Shown here: in pieces, positions 59,588 to 64,000 of the stretch
How the letters are laid out: the number at the start of each line of letters is the position of its first letter
Numbering within the stretch: the stretch's first letter is position 1
Source of the DNA: Pleomorphomonas carboxyditropha
Lineage (GTDB): Bacteria; Pseudomonadota; Alphaproteobacteria; Rhizobiales; Pleomorphomonadaceae
NCBI RefSeq assembly: GCF_002770725.1
Contig: NZ_NQVN01000002.1
Coordinates: 460,622-524,621 of the forward strand
Length of the DNA stretch: 64,000 nucleotides
Direction: 5' to 3'
The notes under the pieces: model-generated
What the model saw: only the letters and a program-made list of their open reading frames with translations
What the model was told of the DNA's origin: nothing
The model's database searches: none
Program-made: the position numbers and the translations under genes

Positions 59588-60403
59588 TCAAGGGCTGCGC
59601 CGACGGGCGCCGGCGATCAGCTCGTTGAGCGGCCCGGCAATTTGCGGCGCCGCCGCCAGCACCGGTCCTCCGGCGAGAAGCGAACGTCCCCTGCCGGGGA
59701 AATCGGCGGTGAAGCCGCCGGCCTCGCGGACGATCAGCAATCCGGCGAGGCAGTCCCAAGCGTTGATATGCGGCTCGTAATAGGCGGCGAGCCGGCCGGC
59801 CGCCACCTCGGCGATCGACAGCGCGCCGGAGCCGGACCGGACGAACATGCCGCCCTTGGTCAGCAGAGCTTCCAGCACGGACGCCACATCGACAGCGGCG
59901 ATGCGATGGCTGGCGCCGAGCCCGACCAAGCCGGTTTCGAGGCTGGTTTGCCGGTCGACCTGGATTGGCTTGCCGTTGAGACGGGCGCCTTCGCCCGCAA
60001 CGGCTTCGTAGAGCTCGCTGCTGACCGGCGCCAGGATCAGGCCGAAACGCGTCTGCCTCTCGGCATCCGACAGCGCGATGGAGATGCACCAGCTCGCGAG
60101 GCCGTGGACAAAGCAACTGGTGCCGTCGATCGGATCGACGATCCAGCGCCAGCCGGAATGGCCCTCGGCAAGGCCGCTTTCCTCGCCGAGGAAGCCGTCG
60201 CCGGGAAAGGCGGCGGCAATGCCCGTTCGGATCAGCGCCTCGACATCCCGGTCGGCGGCGGAGACGACGTCCTGGCCGTTGAGCTTGGCGTCGATCCCGA
60301 GGTGCGCGCGGTCGGCAAAGTGAGAAAGCGCCAGGCGGCCCGCTTCATTTATCAGCGCGCGGGCGAGGTCGAGACGAAGGCGGACGTCGTCGGCGAGAGT
60401 CAT
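59588..60403 (-). CDS. Inositol-monophosphatase-family sugar phosphatase
   Basis: A 271-residue magnesium-dependent phosphatase. Motifs are VVSAADRDVEALIRTGIAAA near residue 45, FLGEESGLAEGHSGWRW near residue 70 (metal glutamate), the signature WIVDPIDGTSCFVHGLASWC near residue 86, and INAWDCLAGLLIVREAGG near residue 210. The substrate could be inositol phosphate, a hexose bisphosphate, PAPS or another sugar phosphate. Its start overlaps the LacI stop by 4 bases. Confidence 0.88.
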   Translation of the reverse strand: MTLADDVRLRLDLARALINEAGRLALSHFADRAHLGIDAKLNGQDVVSAADRDVEALIRTGIAAAFPGDGFLGEESGLAEGHSGWRWIVDPIDGTSCFVHGLASWCISIALSDAERQTRFGLILAPVSSELYEAVAGEGARLNGKPIQVDRQTSLETGLVGLGASHRIAAVDVASVLEALLTKGGMFVRSGSGALSIAEVAAGRLAAYYEPHINAWDCLAGLLIVREAGGFTADFPGRGRSLLAGGPVLAAAPQIAGPLNELIAGARRRSP

Positions 60404-61452
60404 GGGAGAGGCGCTCCGTCGTCCAGCGGGCGGAAAGTGTCGCGTATCATCAACCGGGCGGCGATGCGCAGGCTGACCGGCGCGGCAAGCGGATCGGCGG
60501 CCCTGTCTTCGAGGAGCGCCACCGCCCGTTCGGCCATTTCCAGCGGGTCCTGCCGGAAGGTGGTGAGGCGGTAGCCGAGCCAGGCGGCTTCCGGCAAGTC
60601 GTCGAAGCCGACCACTGCCACGTCCGCCGGGACGCCGAGGCCGAGCCGGCTCTTCAGGTGATCGATCAGCGCGAAGGCGACGAGGTCGTTGACGGCGAAC
60701 ACGGCGGTCGGCCGCTCTTCCTCCGCGAACAGGCGCTCGGCCGCCAGAAGCCCGCCGGCATAGTCGGTGTCGGGGCCGCGCGCCACCGCCGCCGCGATGC
60801 CGAGGCGGGCGGCTTCGTCGACGAAAGCCCGTTCGCGCTCGACGATGGCCGGCGTGCCGCTCTGCGAGCCGGCGAAGGCGAGGCGGCGATGGCCGGCGGC
60901 GACGAAGGCGGCGGCGATGCGACGGGCGGCGCCGGCGTTGTCGGTCTGCACGCGGTCGATTTCCGGCGCCTCGCGGCCGATGGCGACCAGCGGCAGGCCG
61001 TTCGACCGGGCGAGCTCGATGAAGGACGACGGCGGCGATCCCGACAGCACGATCACCGCCTCGGCCCGATGGCCGAACAGCGTCCGCTGCGCCGCTTCGG
61101 TTTCCTCGGCCGTCTCGCCGGCGTTGATCAGCACCGGCACCGAGCCGCGACGGATCAGCACGGCGGCCAGCGCGGCGGTCAGATGGGCGCGGAAGCCGAC
61201 TTCCGGCTTGGTGGCGACCAGGCCGACGATGCGGCTGCGATTGGCGAGCAGGCCGCGCGCCAGGTCGTTGACCTGATAGCCGAGGCGGGCGGCGGCCGTC
61301 ATGATCTTCTCGCGCGTGTCCGGCGCCACCGAGGCGCCGGGCGTGAAGGCGCGGGAGACCGCCGATCGCGACACGCCGGCCAGTTCGGCGACGTCGCGGG
61401 CGCTCACGAAACGCGGGGCGGATTGCGGTTTGCCGTTGATATCGCCGGTCAT
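60400..61452 (-). CDS. LacI-family transcriptional regulator
   Basis: A 350-residue repressor. The helix-turn-helix is at about residues 16-40 (DVAELAGVSRSAVSRAFTPG), followed by the hinge near residue 60 and a periplasmic-binding-protein-like sensor domain (RIVGLVATKPEVGFRAHLTA, RIAAAFVAAGHRRLAFAGSQ, VPADVAVVGFDDLPEA). It lies inside the operon between the permease and phosphatase genes, which is unusual and suggests feedback on the whole transport operon. Confidence 0.93.
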   Translation of the reverse strand: MTGDINGKPQSAPRFVSARDVAELAGVSRSAVSRAFTPGASVAPDTREKIMTAAARLGYQVNDLARGLLANRSRIVGLVATKPEVGFRAHLTAALAAVLIRRGSVPVLINAGETAEETEAAQRTLFGHRAEAVIVLSGSPPSSFIELARSNGLPLVAIGREAPEIDRVQTDNAGAARRIAAAFVAAGHRRLAFAGSQSGTPAIVERERAFVDEAARLGIAAAVARGPDTDYAGGLLAAERLFAEEERPTAVFAVNDLVAFALIDHLKSRLGLGVPADVAVVGFDDLPEAAWLGYRLTTFRQDPLEMAERAVALLEDRAADPLAAPVSLRIAARLMIRDTFRPLDDGAPLP

Positions 61453-61461
61453 GAGAAAAGC

Positions 61462-62316
61462 CTACTGTCCCACCTTGGCGAGCACATCGGCGCGCAGGAA
61501 CTTTTCCACCACCAGCATGAAGGCGATCGACGGAACGAGCAGCAGCAGCGCGGTGATCGAGGCGATCTGGTAGTTGCCGCCGGCGCCGGCGGAATAGAGC
61601 AGCAGCGGCAGCGTCGTCACGTCGGGCGCGCCGACGAAATAGCTGCCGGTGAATTCGTCGAGCGATTCCAGGAAGACGAAGATGGCGCTGGCCATCAGGC
61701 CGGGCGCGGCGAGCGGCAGCGTCACGTCGGCGAAGGCCTTGAGGCCGGAGGCGCCGAGGTTGCGGGCGGCGAGCTCGAGATCGCGGTCGACGGCCGAGAA
61801 GGCGGCGGCGGCGATCCAGACGGCGTAGACGAGGCCGTGCGTCACATGCACCAGCACGACGCCGAGAACGGTGCCGTTGAGGCCGATTTCGTAGAACAGG
61901 CGGGCGATGTTGACGTAGACCGGCAGGTTGGGAAAGGCCTGCGGCAGCAGGAAGGCAAGGAGGATCAAGTTTCTGAGCGGCAGCTTCAACCGGGCGAGCG
62001 CATAGCCGGCGGGAATGGCGAGCGCCAGCGAACCCGCCACGGTGAAGACCGCGATGCTGATCGAGGCGACGAGCGACTGCACGGCGTTGCCGCGCGGCGC
62101 GAACACCCGGCCCCAGTAGCTGAAGCCGTAATCGATCGGCAGCGCATGCGGGAAGTACCAGCGCTCGGCCACGGTCCAGATCAAAAGGTTCAGAAGCGGG
62201 CCGAAGATGACGAAGGCGAGCGCGCCGAGCACGGCGGCGCGCGGCAGCCACCAAAGAAGGTTCCGAACGAACCCGAGGTCGCGCGGTGCGGCAAGGGAAG
62301 CGGTCGGCGCACTCAT
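61462..62316 (-). CDS. ABC permease (PotC/UgpE-like)
   Basis: A 284-residue permease with about six spans. The EAA loop ELAARNLGASGLKAFADVTLPLAAP is near residue 180. It overlaps its partner permease by 4 bases and is followed by the LacI gene after 9 bases. Confidence 0.9.
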   Translation of the reverse strand: MSAPTASLAAPRDLGFVRNLLWWLPRAAVLGALAFVIFGPLLNLLIWTVAERWYFPHALPIDYGFSYWGRVFAPRGNAVQSLVASISIAVFTVAGSLALAIPAGYALARLKLPLRNLILLAFLLPQAFPNLPVYVNIARLFYEIGLNGTVLGVVLVHVTHGLVYAVWIAAAAFSAVDRDLELAARNLGASGLKAFADVTLPLAAPGLMASAIFVFLESLDEFTGSYFVGAPDVTTLPLLLYSAGAGGNYQIASITALLLLVPSIAFMLVVEKFLRADVLAKVGQ

Positions 62317-63137
62317 CGGCCCTGCCTCATGTTGACGCGGAGATAGAACCAGGCGGCGACGGCGCTGATCGCCAGCGAGATCAGGCCGAGCGCGTTGGCG
62401 ACGCCGTAGTCGCGATAGGTGCTCAGGCGGAAGGCGATGTCGGCGGTGATCATGGTCGGCGCCTGGGCGTTGATCATCAGCGGCACCGACAGCACGCCCA
62501 TCATGGTGACGAAGGACAGGACGAGGCCGACCAGCAGCGTGGTCGTCACCTGCGGCACGACGATCTCGACGAGGATGCGAAGGCGCGAGGCGCCGAGGTT
62601 GCGGGCCGCCTCGATGGTGCCGCGGTCGAGCGAGGCCATGGCGCCGGATACCATCAGGGCCACGAAAGGCGTCTGCTTCCAGACGAAAGCCACCACCACG
62701 CCGCGCCAGTCGAGGTAGCTGGTGGCGGTCAGCGGATCGAGTAGGCCGAACGCCACCAGCGTCGAATTGAGAAGGCCGCTCTTGGCGAGGAAGGTGCGCA
62801 GCACCTGTCCGACGACGATGAACGGAATGAACATCGGCCAGCGGTAGAGCCAGCGCAGGATGGCGACGGCGGCGCGGTTTTCGCCCAGCGTCAGATAGCC
62901 GCCGATGGCGATGGCGAGCAGGCCGGTCAGGACCGTCGAGAGGCCGACGATCACCGCCGTGAAGACGATGTCCTGGGTATAGAAATCATAGGCCTTGGTG
63001 AAGTTGCCGAGGCCGTAGGCTCCCTCCACCTCGAAGGCGCCGATCACCGAAGCGGTGAGCGGCACCATGAAGAGAAGCAGGATGACGATCAGCGCCGGCG
63101 AGACCAGCAGCGGGCCGAGAAGACGTGCCATCGGCAT
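62313..63137 (-). CDS. ABC permease (PotB/UgpA-like)
   Basis: A 274-residue permease with the EAA loop EAARNLGASRLRILVEIVVPQVTTT near residue 180. An internal ATG two codons in (63131) is a possible start. A 72-base gap with a perfect hairpin separates it from the binding-protein gene. No ATPase is encoded on this side of the operon; it may lie beyond the right edge or be shared. Confidence 0.9.
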   Translation of the reverse strand: MPMARLLGPLLVSPALIVILLLFMVPLTASVIGAFEVEGAYGLGNFTKAYDFYTQDIVFTAVIVGLSTVLTGLLAIAIGGYLTLGENRAAVAILRWLYRWPMFIPFIVVGQVLRTFLAKSGLLNSTLVAFGLLDPLTATSYLDWRGVVVAFVWKQTPFVALMVSGAMASLDRGTIEAARNLGASRLRILVEIVVPQVTTTLLVGLVLSFVTMMGVLSVPLMINAQAPTMITADIAFRLSTYRDYGVANALGLISLAISAVAAWFYLRVNMRQGR

Positions 63138-63159
63138 ATCCGGAAAAGGCAGGGAGGAC

Positions 63160-63194
63160 GGGACCGCCCGCTAGGAATAAGGGCGGGCGGTCCC
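63160..63194 (-). terminator. Intercistronic hairpin after binding-protein gene
   Basis: Perfect 12-base arms (63160-63171 and 63183-63194) with an 11-base loop, 15 bases past the binding-protein stop. It is one of the strongest in the window and has no T run. Confidence 0.65.
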
Positions 63195-63209
63195 TGATGC
63201 ATTGGCCGA

Positions 63210-64000
63210 TCAGTTGGCGACCTTGGCCTCGTAGGCCTCGAGGATCGCCGTGTTGTACGGGGCGAGCGGGAAGGGCTTGCCCTTGTCGGCGAGGTCGGCC
63301 GGCGTGATGTCGACGAACAGCTTGTTCCAGGTGGCGTCGTCGAGCTCGGCCTTGACCTGGTCGGCGTCGATGCCCGGATACCAGTTGAACTTCTTGACGA
63401 TGCCCTCGGCCTGCACCTTCGGCGAGGTGGCCAGCTCGACGAACTTCTCGGCCAGTTCCTTGTTCGGCGCCTTGGCCGGGACGACGTAGTGCATCGGCTG
63501 ACCCGGCATGCCGGGGGCCGGCAGCACCAGCTTCAGGTCGGGCGGCAGGCGGCCGTCGGCCTGCCAGGAGTAGAACATGTCGACCCACACCGGTCCGAGG
63601 GCGATCTCGCCGCGCGACAGCAGGTCGAGCGTGCCGGCATTGCCCGGCGTCAGGGTGGCCGACTTGGTGAACTCCTTGAGGCTGTCGAGCGCGCCGTCCC
63701 ACTTGGCTTCCTCGGCCTGATCGAACGGGCCGTACATCAGCTTCTGGGCATCGCTGCCGGAGAAGGCGTAGACCCAGCCCATCACGAAGCTGACGCCCGA
63801 GGCGCCGCCCTTGATGCCGTTGTAGCCGAACTGGCCGGGATGGGCCTTCGCCCAGTCGGCGAGCTCGGCATAGCTCTTGGGCGGGTTGGGAACCAGGGCC
63901 GGATTGTAGGCGAGGGCCGTCTGGCTGTTGAACATCGGCATGACGTAGCCCTTGACGTCGGTGCCCAGGGCGTTGTCGGCGTTGGCGCGGGTCACCAGCT
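63210..64000 (-). CDS. Extracellular solute-binding protein, C-terminal part (cut by window edge)
   Basis: The last 263 or so residues of a family-1 binding protein; the 5-prime end and signal peptide lie beyond the right edge, as the reading frame is open to the last base. Family segments are KGYVMPMFNSQTALAYNPAL, FGYNGIKGGASGVSFVMGWV, LSRGEIALGPVWVDMFYSWQ, and the C-terminal AEKFVELATSPKVQAEGIVK. It would bind the substrate of the permeases encoded after it. Its resemblance to Ugp/Pot-type binding proteins and the phosphatases downstream suggest a phosphorylated or phosphodiester ligand. Confidence 0.88.
   Translation of the reverse strand, partial: LVTRANADNALGTDVKGYVMPMFNSQTALAYNPALVPNPPKSYAELADWAKAHPGQFGYNGIKGGASGVSFVMGWVYAFSGSDAQKLMYGPFDQAEEAKWDGALDSLKEFTKSATLTPGNAGTLDLLSRGEIALGPVWVDMFYSWQADGRLPPDLKLVLPAPGMPGQPMHYVVPAKAPNKELAEKFVELATSPKVQAEGIVKKFNWYPGIDADQVKAELDDATWNKLFVDITPADLADKGKPFPLAPYNTAILEAYEAKVAN

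Noticed and set aside
8958-63194. Intercistronic hairpins as a dispersed REP-type repeat family
   Set aside because: The arms have unrelated sequences, so they share structure and position but not descent.

Overview
The window is a GC-rich (roughly 65 to 70 percent by eye), almost fully coding piece of a bacterial replicon. It carries eight ABC importer loci, twin-arginine or Sec-exported binding proteins, and tightly coupled operons with ATGA or TGATG start/stop overlaps. Codon choice, the regulator families present (DeoR, RpiR, LacI, ROK, LysR) and the protein families all suggest an alphaproteobacterium, most likely of the order Hyphomicrobiales. This placement is inferred from general resemblance and was not computed. 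I see no rRNA, tRNA, CRISPR array, insertion sequence, phage gene or integration site.

Layout. (1) 1-5930: methylthioribose salvage genes mtnA (cut by the left edge) and mtnK flank a plus-strand set made of an orphan sugar-type binding protein and three medium-chain dehydrogenases. (2) 6115-10353: a sugar ABC importer (binding protein, two permeases, no ATPase) with an aldo/keto reductase. (3) 10659-15624: ATPase, metallo-beta-lactamase-fold hydrolase, binding protein and a double-length permease. (4) 16452-23916: binding protein, two permeases and ATPase, followed by a ROK regulator, a TIM-barrel isomerase/epimerase and a Gfo/Idh/MocA oxidoreductase. (5) 24051-32664: RpiR regulator, split transketolase, binding protein, two permeases, FGGY kinase and ATPase, a pentose-type catabolic operon. 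(6) 32965-42310: DeoR regulator, BadF-type sugar kinase, binding protein, two permeases, SIS-domain isomerase, ATPase, GatZ/KbaZ protein and a beta-propeller protein. This looks like an amino-sugar (galactosamine-like) pathway. (7) 42712-50283: binding protein, two permeases, nucleoside phosphorylase, ATPase, PfkB kinase, ADP-ribosylglycohydrolase-family protein and creatininase-family hydrolase, a candidate system for taking up and dismantling a ribosylated compound. (8) 50374-53020: LysR regulator divergent from an amidohydrolase/deaminase. (9) 53097-57775: NMT1/THI5-type importer whose operon ends in a stand-alone RarA C-terminal-like protein and a nucleoside 2-deoxyribosyltransferase, with a divergent RpiR regulator. 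(10) 58822-64000: binding protein (cut by the right edge), two permeases, LacI regulator, inositol-monophosphatase-family phosphatase and a calcineurin-like phosphoesterase.

The genes work mostly as self-contained transport-plus-catabolism modules, many with their own regulator. A recurring structural theme is a strong perfect or near-perfect hairpin immediately after the binding-protein gene and before the next gene of the operon. It occurs in six operons and probably lets the binding protein be made in excess over the membrane and cytoplasmic parts. The most interesting modules are the ribosyl-compound operon (42.7-50.3 kb), the deoxyribosyltransferase/RarA-C operon (53.1-57.8 kb), and the galactosamine-like pathway with GatZ but no aldolase partner (33.0-42.3 kb). 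All substrate assignments are inferences from gene families and context.
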